Positions 12,815-23,503 of a DNA stretch of 64,000 bases are shown here, in pieces. The notes beneath the pieces are model-generated. The model was not told where the DNA came from. It made no database searches and was given only the letters and a program-made list of their open reading frames with translations. The stretch is taken from assembly GCA_037367405.1 (NCBI GenBank), contig JAZKJV010005541.1, forward strand, positions 496,001 to 560,000, read 5' to 3'. Made by a program: the position numbers and the translations under genes. Position 1 is the first letter of the stretch. The number at the start of each line of letters is the position of its first letter. This DNA is from Ottelia alismoides (taxonomy: Eukaryota; Streptophyta; Magnoliopsida; Alismatales; Hydrocharitaceae).

Positions 12815-13960
12815 CTATAAAAGAAGGATCCATTTGATAAGGTGTGGTTTGGCATCCTTCTGGGCATGTAGGCATCGTATGGCAGTATGATCTGTGTATA
12901 CAATCACATGTGAACCCAAAAGACAGGAATGGAACTTCTCTAACACGGACACTACTGCTAACATCTCCTTCGTTGTAACTGTGTAATTGCATTGTGGCTC
13001 ATCTATAGTTTTGATAGCATAGTGTATGGCAAATAGTACACCATCTCGTCTCTGCCCTAAAACAACTCTAATTGCAAAATCTGACACATCCATCATGATA
13101 TCAAATGGGAGAGACCAATTAGGTGACTGAAGGATAGGAGTACTCGTAACCATCTCTTTCATCTGATAAAAGGCAAGGAGGACTTTCTCATCAACGATAA
13201 ACTCACTCTCCTTTCATAGAAGCTCAGTCAAAACCCGACGATCTTGCTAAAGTCCTTAATGAATCGCCTATAATCCAACATGTCCAAGAAATGACCTCAA
13301 CTGCTTCAAACTCTGTGACTGCTCTAGCTTGGAGATCACATCAATCTTAGCTGGGTCAACCTCCATACCATGTTTGGAGATGACATAGCCCAATACAATC
13401 CCATTAGTCACCATAAAGTGACTCTTCTCCTACAAGAGCACGAAGTTCACTTCGCAACATCTCTGAAGTACTCGGTTTAAATGATTAAGACATGAGTCAA
13501 AACTATCCCCGTAGCCCAAGAAATTGTCCATGAAGACCTCAAGAAAACTACCTACCATGTCGACAAAAATGATCGACATACACCTTTGGAATGTAGAGGG
13601 AGCATTACATAATCCAAAGGCATCCGTCTAGAGGCGCAGGTGCCAAACGGACAAGTAAAAGTAGTCTTCTCTGCCAACCTCTCAATAATCTAATCAATAA
13701 AGGGCAGAGGACAACGATCTTTCTTGATCGTTGAATTCAAATGTCGATAACCTACGCAGACGCGCCATGAAGTGGGTACACAAGTCGGAATCTTCTCACC
13801 ACAGTCATTCATCATGATAGTAATCTCAGATTTCTTTGGGACTACATGCAATGACTGAATCACTTGGAATCCGAAATGGGATAAATAAATCCAGCATCAC
13901 ATCATTTCCTGATCTCTTTTATGACATCATCTCTGAGATTAGGATTCAGACGACGTTGAA
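12815..13960 (-). pseudogene. Gypsy reverse transcriptase and RNase H relic
   Basis: The RT part (13960-13163) reads through stops as DAGFIYPISDSK, VVPKKSEITIMMNDCGEK, PTSWRVCVGYRHLN, IIERLAEK, then directly TTFTCPFGTCASRRMP. The usual segment between those last two, with the LDGYSGY-type catalytic Asp (motif A), is absent. The usual F-x-DD motif reads FMDNF, so one Asp is changed. The RNase H part (13162-12815, 115 residues, open) keeps [26 protein letters not shown] and [13 protein letters not shown], matching the Asp-Glu-Asp pattern of gypsy RNase H. The RT is dead by deletion, stops and motif change. Confidence 0.85.
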
Positions 13961-14099
13961 ACTCATAGATTGATCTGTTGTCATCCTCTAAGTAGATGTG
14001 ATATGAGCACAAAGCTGGAGTAATCCCACGGAGATCCAAAATATTCTAGCCAATAGCCTTACGGTTTCTCTCAAGAACCTCTAGCACATGAGATTCTTA

Positions 14100-14664
14100 G
14101 TCATCGGTCAATTGCGAACTGATGATGACCGAAAACATATGGGGGCATTCGCAAGGAAGGCATACTTCAGAGATGAAGATATAACTTTGAGCTCAGGTGG
14201 TGTCTGAATCGGCTCTACAACATCCTCTATAACTGCATTGGTAGAAGGTATATGATCTGCACTCAATGAACTGTCCATCGTGACTACTATAGACTCAATA
14301 AAAAGTATATCAAATATATCTGCAAGGAATGCACTTTGCTTAGACAAGGATTTCTCATCAGGTTGCTCAAAGATCTCTGCAAACTCATCAATAAAAGGCT
14401 CAAATATCTCAGCATTAATCTCAGTGTATCATTAGCAAGTATCTCAGTAACATATGTATGTGGCTCAAATATCTCAATTGGAGATTTCTCAATAATGATC
14501 TCAAAATAATGTGCATCAGATAACTCAAAATGTACCTCTGAACGTATCTCAGATCGATCCTCAGAACACAGCTCAAATGGTCCATCAATTAACAACTCAT
14601 AATCATCAATAAGGGAGCTTAAAGTGATTGTGCTTTCTAGGGGTTCCTTTTTAGAAAGGAACTC
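14100..14664 (-). other. Spacer between protease and RT of the old element
   Basis: Two overlapping minus-strand frames (14108-14347 and 14287-14595) cover this spacer. Their residues are acidic and repetitive (runs like SEDRSEIRSEVHFELSD), and the DNA has many ctcaaatatctc-like repeats. No known domain is seen. Such variable linkers between protease and RT occur in Athila/Tat elements; assignment is by position only. Confidence 0.45.
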
Positions 14665-15273
14665 CTAGGTATCCATGAAATCGGTGAATATATTAGTATC
14701 GTGGATCTTAGCTAAGAAATCACAATCCTCAGAAACTGGTGTACTCGACTCTCTTGCATATGTTGCTAGTGGCGGTGATGGCTTTGGATCTGGGATCATC
14801 TCTATCTTCACCTTATCACTGTAAGAGTGAAAGGTGATCTCTCTAGTACCATAATCAACTACCGCTTCGATCGTTCGAAGGAACGACCGATCAAGTATGA
14901 TCGGGGTATGGAGTAACAGTACAGGTGTGTCCATATCCATGACAACAAAATCAACTGGGAAGCTCGTGCCCTGCACCGTTACAATAACATCCTTGAGTAT
15001 GCCCCTTGGCCTATTGCTCAATCTATCAACAAATTGAAGGATCATCCTGGTCGATCTAAGAGGTCCCAATCCAAACTCAGTAATTAATGAGGATGGCATC
15101 AAATTGATTGAGGATCCACTATCGAGTAGAGTACGATCAGACTTCTGATCAAATATCAAACAACAGATGTAAGGTTCTCCCTTATATTTCTTTTTCGGCA
15201 AGAGGTTGCTAATGGCGTGAACTGTAGCCATGGTCAGTATATGCTTCTCTGTTCTCTGGCATCTGTTATGCAT
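14665..15273 (-). pseudogene. Gypsy aspartic protease domain (Athila/Tat type)
   Basis: A 202-residue open stretch. Near residue 50 it has the active-site motif LLDSGSSINLMP, followed by GLGPLRSTRMILQFVDR, NRPRGILKDVIV, FPVDFVVMDMDT and PIILDRSFL. These are the standard blocks of the Athila/Tat retropepsin, which processes the gag-pol polyprotein. The usual LGRPFL block reads LDRSFL, so a conserved Gly is lost. The stretch opens with RTEKHILTMA, very like TERHILSMA in the young element's protein, which links the two lineages. It sits between the gag tail and the RT relic and is part of a broken polyprotein, so it is not called an independent gene. Confidence 0.8.
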
Positions 15274-15559
15274 GGGCTAACACTTCTTGGTACATGCTTC
15301 TTTCATTCCTTTTTGACTGCGGGCATTTACTACATGGCCTTAAGGAGCGACATCTCTAAAAGATATTCTGTAAAATCTATACCACTCCAGGATCAGATAG
15401 TGTTGTTTTGATTTTTTTTATTTTTTCTTTTAATTAAAGCAGATGAAAATGTGATAGTATCTGAACAAACATCAAATTACTCATTTCTTTTACTGATATC
15501 AGAATCAACATATACATGTGGATGATGAGAAACAGGTTGTACAATATCATCCAATACGG

Positions 15560-16440
15560 GTATAGAAGAAGAAACAGAAGGGAAAATAAGATGGGTTGCT
15601 CTGTCTACTGGTACTAAAGAAGACTCCATGATGGGTGTGTTCTTCCTCAAAGCTGACTTGACACTGCATCTCCTTATTCTTTGAAGGTTGTGGGGTGGTG
15701 GAGAAGAAAGTGAGGAAGATCCTCCAAGATATGGAACTACAACTCTGGATCACTGCTCACCTGATGAAGAAGACGGTGTCGATGAAGCTCTCTCAAATGC
15801 TTGATCGCTCAATCCCAACTCTGGATGTGTAGGATTCTGCAATCTCCTATCACTCTTGAGAGAAATGGTGTCAGGTAAACATGTAAAATCAAAGGCAATA
15901 CCTGTCTCGAGTGTGGATGGATCATGGATTACCTGCTTGCGTCTAAAGTTGTTGGGATTGGCCTCGACCTGGGCTAGGATAAGAGTCTTCATCGTGGTTA
16001 GGTCGTCGAGCCCCTGAGTAAGATATGTCATGTTCTTCACGAGCAAGGCAAGCTGATTTAGGGACGGGTTCATTGAACGTGCCTCGGGGTGCTCAACAAT
16101 GGATTGTCCCTGAGTCTGGCAATGCGGAGGCTGGTACCCAGAATACTGATACTGCTGATATGAATATGAAGGAGGAGGATGTGAGTAATACTGCCCAGAA
16201 TATGCAGGTTTCTACGGATATGGTTGATACGAGTAGGCATGTTGCATCGGTTGCTGGTATCCCTGTCTCCAAGTTTGAAAGTGTGGCAGAGATGAAAGTG
16301 TGGCGGAGATGGATACATGTAATACTGCCCAGAATATGCAGCTTTCTCCTTCATTTCATGGTGGGAAGGCCTAATTTTGTAGGAGTAGAAAGATAGTGAC
16401 GAACTTTCAACCTCTACCTGTCCTTGTATAGAAGTCATGG
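15560..16440 (-). pseudogene. Gag C-terminal region relic
   Basis: The clearest piece is 16073-15750 (107 residues), with LNQLALLVKNMTYL, then a Gln/Asn-rich helix-like stretch and a Ser-rich end. Upstream (16440-16075), shifting between frames, is a Tyr/Pro/Gln-rich segment (YSGQYY, QQYQYSGYQ type) that is encoded by repeats visible in the DNA (agaatatgcagg, gatatg). This is the usual kind of linker after gag in Athila/Tat elements. The capsid-like part that should lie further upstream is not recognisable in 16441-17400. Frameshifts make it a relic. Confidence 0.55.
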
Positions 16441-17440
16441 TGGCGATTAAATCCTAAAGGATATTATTGTCAACTCCAACTAATGCCACCATTATATCCA
16501 ACTTTCTTTTAGAAAAAAATCAACTAATCCATTCATTATGACAACTATACATTCTGATTGGGATTTGTATTATTTCAGTTATAAGATCTAAGCGGATCGA
16601 TTCTGACTTTTCTAAGTTCCATCTAATTGTATTTGTTATCTAATACTTAAATCCATTAATATTTCTGAAATTTTACATTATAACAATCTTAAAGGAAGTT
16701 CATCTTCAGATTTTAAAGTTTTAATAGAAAAACACGTAACCAGATAGATAACAATCTTAAAGAGATTGGATCCATGATCTCAAAAAGATTGGCACAATAA
16801 CAATCTTAAAAAGATTAGATAGGATTTCTGTGTATCCGTTGTTGGTGGATATGGATGTATCGTACTACTCAGGTTACAATTTGCGCATAGCATTCACGAA
16901 GTCATGCTACAAAGGATAGTCTTGCCAGAGCTCTCCAGCAAACATGACATGGCTTATCACTGTATCTTAATACTTGTCTATTTGTTTTCATAGTCATAAC
17001 AAAAAATACAGTGATGCATAAACTTAAACCATAAGATATCTTCAGATTGGTGGTTAACATATTCTAATGTCATTTTGATTCTAATTTGGCCCTTTTTGAT
17101 AAAGTGGACATCTTGAACATGTATGTTAAACTACTAACAGGTATCCATCTTTGATTTTCTTAACCCTTCTTATGAAATAACCATGATAATAAAATCTAAG
17201 GAATAGTAGTCCACATTTGATTTGTAAGCAAATATCATGGGTATTTGACAATTTGGGATCTCTACCTACATTTATGGGAGTTACTACACAGCTAACATTC
17301 CTGATACAACATTAACTACTTAATAGAGTGAAATCAAAAGCAGACGGATTGCCTTCACAACAACAATGTTCCTCATGAATGCAAAATTTCCCATCCTTTC
17401 TTCTTCACAACTGCTACCGGTAGTAGTGTGCATGTCGTCA
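16441..17440. other. No gene recognised
   Basis: AT-rich sequence with the phrase aacaatcttaaa and its variants repeated (16680, 16750, 16800). A minus-strand piece at about 16930-16880 (ELWQDYP-like, then DFVNAMRK) is faintly gag-like but too short to call. Confidence 0.4.
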
Positions 17441-17559
17441 ACATTTTTGAACTTAGAATAGCTATGCTTCTGGGAAAAAAATCCCGGGTAGATGGAGAAG
17501 GTTGGAAAGGAATTGCAATGGAATGTAATCAAGACAAGAATAGAATTGACAATGAAATG

Positions 17560-18826
17560 GAAAGGAATGTGTTTTTCCATTCCATTGTTTGGTGCATATT
17601 AGGAATTGAAACATTTCTTATGAGACACCTTCCTTTCTTATGTTTGGAAAGGGAAAAGAATATAAAGAAAATGACAATTCTTTGATATATTTCGTTAAAT
17701 ATAAAAAATAATCGGTATCCTCCAATTTATTTTTTTCATATAATTGATATATTTCATATAAGGAAACAATAGACAAACTAAAATAGAAATTGCCATGCAA
17801 TTGATATATTTGATATATCCATATCTATATATGCTAGAATATTTTATTACAGTATCTGTATCCGTATCCTAAAAAATGAAAATATTATGGGTATCTGTAT
17901 TCGCAAAAATATAAAAACGCATATCCATGTCCGTATACATATCCACTAAAATGTAACCCGTATTCATATCCTAAAAAAATAGAAATGGCATCTGTATCAG
18001 CATCTATATCTATAGCTACAAAAAAAACAAAAATCCATTTTCATGTCCATATTCGTTTCCACCCAAAAAATCCTCATCCATGTCCATATTTGTATCTGCG
18101 AAAAAATTATAACCCATATCCATGTCCATATATGTATATGCTAGAATAGTCAATATGCATGTCTTAGAAAAAATTAAAAATTGCATCCATATCCATATTA
18201 GAGAAAATTATATATCGCTGTCCATATCCATATCTGGAAAAAAAGCACATCCATGTTCCTATCCGTATCCACAAAACAAATCATATCTGATATATTTTAT
18301 CCATATAATATATATATATGTATGTATCCGTATCTGCTGGAATATCATATAACTATATTTGTGTCCGTATCCAAAAGAATTAAATTGTATCTATATCTGT
18401 ATCCACAATAAAATCCCATATCCATGTTAGTATCCATATATGCATGTATTTGTAAATTGTCCGATTTTTTGCATATGTATACTTATTTATATCATGTCAG
18501 TGTCCATATATTCATGTATAAAAAATCATATTCATGTCGATATCCAAAACAGTATCTAAAAAAGAAAAATGCATATCCATGTCGCTAACCATATATTTAT
18601 AACAAGAATATAATAATTAAAAAATATTGAAGAAGAACACATTGTTAACATTTATAAGGAATGGAATCTCAATTCCTAGGTGGTACCTAGGATTAGGAAT
18701 GACAATTTCCATATATGAGGGAATATGATTTCCATTGTAATCGTTATTCATGTCTTACTATGATCTAACAAACACGTGAATGGAATCGAGGGAGGAATGA
18801 CGATTCCATTCCCACCTCTATTCCAG
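17560..18826. mobile_element. Candidate non-autonomous DNA element with internal minisatellite
   Basis: The right edge reads ccagcataacaaacgggcc, a common type of MITE/hAT end. Near 17585 the phrase ccattgtttggtgca may be the degenerate opposite end. Both flanks carry related ggaatg/cattcc-rich stretches (17500-17660 and 18655-18830). The core is the cross-referenced minisatellite. No target duplication could be confirmed, so the boundaries are tentative. Confidence 0.3.
17820..18600. repeat. Degenerate minisatellite, tccatatccgtatcc type
   Basis: Many diverged units combine catatccatgtccgtat, a variable spacer and an A-rich run (aaaaaaat). The unit is roughly 35-50 bp and imperfect throughout. 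It codes for nothing convincing. Confidence 0.75.
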
Positions 18827-18995
18827 CATAACAAACGGGCCGTGGAGGTCACAGATGGATTCTTCAAATCCATCAAGCCTCTATTCTATGGTCTGCAATC
18901 TCTTATCCATGGCCATGTGCCTCTTCTCAATACCGTGAAGTGTATCCATTATCATCACTAACTAGCGAGCAACCTCAATATCAGGATGGGACATG
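18827..18995 (-). pseudogene. N-terminal gag-like relic beside a tRNA-Met primer site
   Basis: Minus-strand translation from 18995 starts MSHPDIEVAR and continues, through two stops, with HGIEKRHMAMDKRLQTIE and a LDGFEESI segment, a charged helix-like stretch. It begins about 190 bp from the primer-binding site of the gypsy element to the right. Position and helical character suggest the start of gag. I do not recognise a specific domain. The frame is cut at 18826 by the candidate DNA element. Confidence 0.4.
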
Positions 18996-19180
18996 ATTAT
19001 GCGTGACTCAATTACAATCTTTAATTATAAGAGATCTAATTATCTCACATTGTAGGACTCTTATTAACGAATCATTTCTATTGAACTACATATCAGAGTC
19101 AGAAGACTCTAATATATTCCACACATTCCTAATACCGATTCTAATCATGACATTAGAATGATGGATAATGGAGTATCCTA

Positions 19181-19192
19181 GCTGTGATACCA
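19181..19192 (-). promoter_or_regulatory. Primer-binding site, initiator tRNA-Met type
   Basis: On the minus strand this reads tggtatcacagc, one mismatch from the standard tggtatcagagc that pairs with plant initiator tRNA-Met. It lies 3 nt from an LTR-like TG end (tgtgatgcccc at 19196). This fixes a minus-strand gypsy-type element with its 5' LTR to the right. Confidence 0.7.
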
Positions 19193-21039
19193 AACTGTGA
19201 TGCCCCCTACCCTAGGATCTAGATAATCAGCAATAGCCACATTCATACATCATGATGTCATTTGGAATGTAAAGCAAGAAAGAAAAATTGAAATAAAATT
19301 CTCCAACAATACATTTATATTCATAGTTCCCAACATTTTATACATAAACAATTATAAATAGAGTCCCCAACTTAATAAATTATATGACTGGAAATTTAGA
19401 AAATGTGGAAGCTATACAAGGTAATCTACAAGCACAAACTATACAGCTCTACCAGTAAGCACGTACTCCGCACGGTGAAGCAATCATAAGGCCAAGTATA
19501 ATCCTAAAGTTTCTCACTACCACGACATCACCATCAACACTTATCAAATCCACACAAATATGTATGTTATGAGCAAAGTTGCTCACTACGGTGCTTAGAC
19601 ATTGTAAGGTAAAGACTGTAAAGTGCTCCAAGAAGTGACAAAGGTACAACCCCATCCTACACCAAAACACGACACTCACAAAATAGAAACACCGTACATT
19701 ATTTTCAGTACAAAGAACTACCCCGAAAACAAACCCAACGTCCACGACCATTGGTAAAAGTTCACATTGGTACATGATCCTAAAAAGATATGTGTATCAG
19801 ATTTGTATACACTCATCTTTCATTAATTCAAATTCAATGAAGAATAAGAGAAATAATTACACTCATTTATTCATATCATTTGATACAATTTACTAATACA
19901 TCCTTAGTTAACTAAAGCTCACTAAAGACAATCATTTAAAAGCATTAATAGTTCAATATTCTATAACACTCTCCCACTTGTATACTCAAAGGGGTTCCCT
20001 TATAATTAATCGCATTATTAGCTCTTTCCCTTTATGATTATCTGATTAGTCCTAGGAGATTATTAGTATACTTGTGTGTGTGTAAGAGTGCCATATAGGA
20101 CAACAATCATTCAGAATCTCTAAGCTTCAAACTAATATACACAATCTCCACAATCACATTCAGTGTAATTGAGAAACCAACTAAAGTAAACTAGAGTTCA
20201 ACCTCAAAACATTTACACCAGCATGCACGCCACAAGGGGACCACCCAAGAATGAGTACATTGCAGTCAAATGGGACTGCACCGGATATACCCTTATGATG
20301 AAGTACAAGTCTTCGACAAGTATCGTATCAGGGAAGCATACTTACCAACAATACCCATAGCATTATGCTCAACCGATCGAGTCGTGGCACACCGACAAAC
20401 CCGCGGACTAGAACTAACACCCATATAGGACTCGAGGAGACCACGATAATTGTACCACATGTATGCTAACTCTTTTAAGCATATCACATGCAAAGAAATG
20501 TTTATACTATCATTTATTCATTGTACTCATCTCACCGGGACAACCTCAATAGATGGGTCGTTTCTACTAACCTCGCATTACCTGTAATATACACATCCTC
20601 TCACATAGATAAGTTCGACAGGTGAGGCAAGTAACCACTCACGTGAAAACTACCACGGAACCACCCAAATCCACTACCAATCTATGAAGGTCCACGATGG
20701 TGTAAGGCATGGGTCAAGGCAAAAAAAACCTATGTAAAAAACCTACACACTGATAATTTGAATCCCACTCCCAATTAGTAGAGGGAAGGTACAATTTCCT
20801 TTGTTTCCTCATAATACTAAATGCAATATCGAGTCTCGTAATCATTTTGGACAACCACATATCTCCATACATCTCATCTTATCTCATCATGTACAGAGAC
20901 AATTACAGTATAAGTATTCATATGGTCCAACTTAGCCCCTTTAAGTCTACTCATCCTTTATCAGGGGTCCTATTGGTCCTCTAGGATGCTGATACTTAAA
21001 TTCTCATGGTGTATCCATTTATCTAACTTTTGCAACATG

Positions 21040-21310
21040 GATAGTATGTGATATTGACCCATATCAGGCCTCACACTATGACTCCAAGGTATTAGGTACC
21101 TTAGGGTTGGGGTGCCTCTGTAGGTATGCGTTGAGGTGCGTGCATCATAACTAAGTTCTCAACACTTCATGTGCTTCATTGGTCCATTTTACTATTGTGA
21201 TAAGTCTGCGGCCTTGACCCACGCCGGATCTTACACTATGACTGTATTTAGCACTTTAGAGTTGGGGTGCCTCCCTCGTCATGCATTTGAAGTAAATGCA
21301 TAATATCTAA
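21040..21310. repeat. Two diverged tandem units, about 190 bp
   Basis: The phrases cacactatgact, agggttggggtgcctc, and taagttctcaacac occur in the same order at 21070-21170 and 21230-21320. This is a diverged tandem duplication inside the gypsy LTR. Confidence 0.7.
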
Positions 21311-21424
21311 GTTCTCAACACACAAAATATTTATAGATACTAATTTATAATTATCTTAAGGCTTATACTTCTAGTCTTCTCCAGGCTTAACTTTGCTTAC
21401 TTACATTTTCACTCAATGACATCT

Positions 21425-21540
21425 AAACTGCATTTAGATCCATATCCTCTTTGGAAGCCCAACGCCCATAAATCATTTCCCCTAAGCCGCATTAGGTCCA
21501 TATCCTCTTTGGAAACCTAACGCCCATAAATCATTTTAGT
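21425..21540. repeat. Two tandem units, about 60 bp
   Basis: The phrases tccatatcctctttgga and cccataaatcattt occur twice in a row (about 21438-21480 and 21498-21536) with few differences. No function is evident. Confidence 0.75.
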
Positions 21541-22144
21541 ATCAACTATCTTTATGCACATATTATTTGGGATAATCCATCTACTAACAACCATGATTAA
21601 TAGTAACACACATAGAAGTTACATCACATCGTCAGATACTTATATTTTTTAATTATGTGTTTCTCACATTTTTATAGGTCACTTCAAGGAAGATTACCTT
21701 GACATGGAAATATCAACAAAGGAAAATAGCCATCCAATGATCTAAGTAATTATATTAATAGAGATGGAGATGTTTACTCTAACTACACATGCACAAAGGA
21801 CCACATATGTGCACAAAGTAAATACTTCATGGGAAGAGACGTCCATGAATTCTAGAAAAATCAGATCTCAACAATGCATAGTATACACAGATCCGGGATC
21901 CCCTCGATTGTTCAAATGATGTTCAAGATGCACTCACTCACCGAGGCTCACCACAACAAGTTTTAATTCGATTTTAATTCACAATGGGTCCATTTCAGAC
22001 ATTTATTAACCGATTATAATTATTCCAGACATTTATCATATATCATAGTGTCCTACTTGGGACTGTATCTTTTTAAAGTCAATTCCATTATTTTTGTGGT
22101 CCTTGGGCCCACAGTTTCTAAAATGATTGATTATCTAACTTTGC

Positions 22145-22270
22145 TTATCGATCAATAATGATTGATCAACAACAAACAATGATCGATCATTATGGTGCAA
22201 AATGAATGATATGCAAAAATGGCATGATCGATCAAGCATAATCGATCATCATATTTGGCATAATCGATCA
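22145..22270. repeat. Cluster of tcgatca palindromic boxes
   Basis: Five cgatca boxes fall within about 120 bp. One is the palindrome aatgatcgatcatt, and others are catgatcgatcaag and taatcgatcatc. They lie within the gypsy LTR, on the R-U5 side of a TATA-like sequence read on the minus strand. Spacing is irregular. Confidence 0.65.
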
Positions 22271-23139
22271 TATATGGGACAAAGGTCAGATCGTCTGCAG
22301 CAACGTCAAACAAAGTTGCTCCGATCTTAAAACCAATTGTACACCAATGTTCCTATTGTTACCCACATCGCAAATATATTTTTACCATTTACATGCACCC
22401 AATAGATCAATGGGAAATTACAAAAATGTGAGGTGGCATAATACAGTTTTTGTCGCAAAACTTGTCTAAATCTGAAACCAACACCTCTTATAGATAGAAT
22501 ACCCTGCTCAAAACCCATCGTGTGAAATGCGCGTGAATCCAATAGCAAGAGGAAGCTTGAACATACCTATGGGGAGGTTCTCCTGTGAACTTACTTCGCT
22601 AGGAACGAGAGTTCCGTTGTGTTTCGTGAAACACATTTGTATCCATGACGATCCCTGCTCCAAACTCTTCAAAACAACATACTCAGATCCTCGACTGGTT
22701 CCCAAAATTTCACTTGAGCAACGGAACTCCGACGAGAAGGGAGGAGCTCTAGCGATGGCTTGTCATGGTCTGGTTAGCCAAGTCAAGTGGCTCCCCTTTA
22801 CATTCGCTCAACCCAAATTCGAATCTGGATCTGAATCTAATAGTCGCAGTTCGTTTGCATTTCATGTGTACCTCTCTCATACGATCCTTGATTTTGATTT
22901 TCTTAGGCTGGTTGAAAGATCTCAATGAATACTACAAAATAGAATGCATGATTTGAGTACTCGATCATGTTAGAGATCTAGTTTTAGTGAAATCAATTTT
23001 TAGAGGTCTTACATGAATTATAAGAAAAAGATCATGATTTCCACCTCTCTAATGTTGTGCCAAGATATTTAATATTTCATAGAAAATGGTGACTAAAGCA
23101 CTGATTATACGACCACATGAGTGGAGTTTAGATTTCAAG

Positions 23140-23503
23140 ATCATGTGTGACACGTCAAATAGTATTGTTCGACAGTTCTGGGTCAACGTGGGGATGGGAA
23201 ACTCTACACCATGCATTACGCTAGCAAGACTTTAGATGAGACTTAGAGGAAACAAGCGGTGATAGGGAAAGGATTGCTAGCCTTTGTGTCGTCTAGAGTA
23301 TATTTTGATCATATGTATTAGAGAGCCATGTGATCATCTACACCCATGACTATGCATTCAAATACATGTTTGTGACAAAGGATCCTAATCCTAGGATGAT
23401 TAGGTAAATTTAATTGCTTTAAGAATTTGATGTAGAAATCAAGGGAAAACATAAGCAAAGAACATAGTAGCCTACGACCTCTCCAAGCTACCTTTGCCAT
23501 TGT
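23140..23503 (+). pseudogene. Gypsy RNase H relic (plus strand)
   Basis: Reading through several frames gives RNase H landmarks in order: a GQRWGW-like block, HYASKTLDET-like (about 23205-23240), a YFDHM stretch, VIIYTHDYAFKYM (23325-23370), and then the connection region TKDPNPRMIR, EFDVEIKGK and NIVAYDLSKLPLP (23375-23500). The order matches Athila/Tat RNase H followed by the pre-integrase linker. Frameshifts and stops are frequent, so it is old. It runs opposite to the neighbouring gypsy copies and is cut at 23503 by the hAT element. Confidence 0.65.

Larger units (their letters stand above)
19196..22950 (-). mobile_element. Long LTR of a gypsy-type element (5' LTR in element orientation)
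   Basis: The LTR starts right after the primer site with tgtgatgcccc, a start typical of many plant gypsy LTRs. No protein gene is seen across 3.7 kb. It contains two blocks of tandem repeats and a cluster of cgatca boxes. On the minus strand a TATA-like ctatctataag occurs near 22495, and a splice-donor-like ag|gtatgtt near 22560. The far end was not found as a clean CA plus target duplication; 22950 is an estimate because a different relic starts by about 23140. The frame at 22508-22705 is not recognised. Confidence 0.5.
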
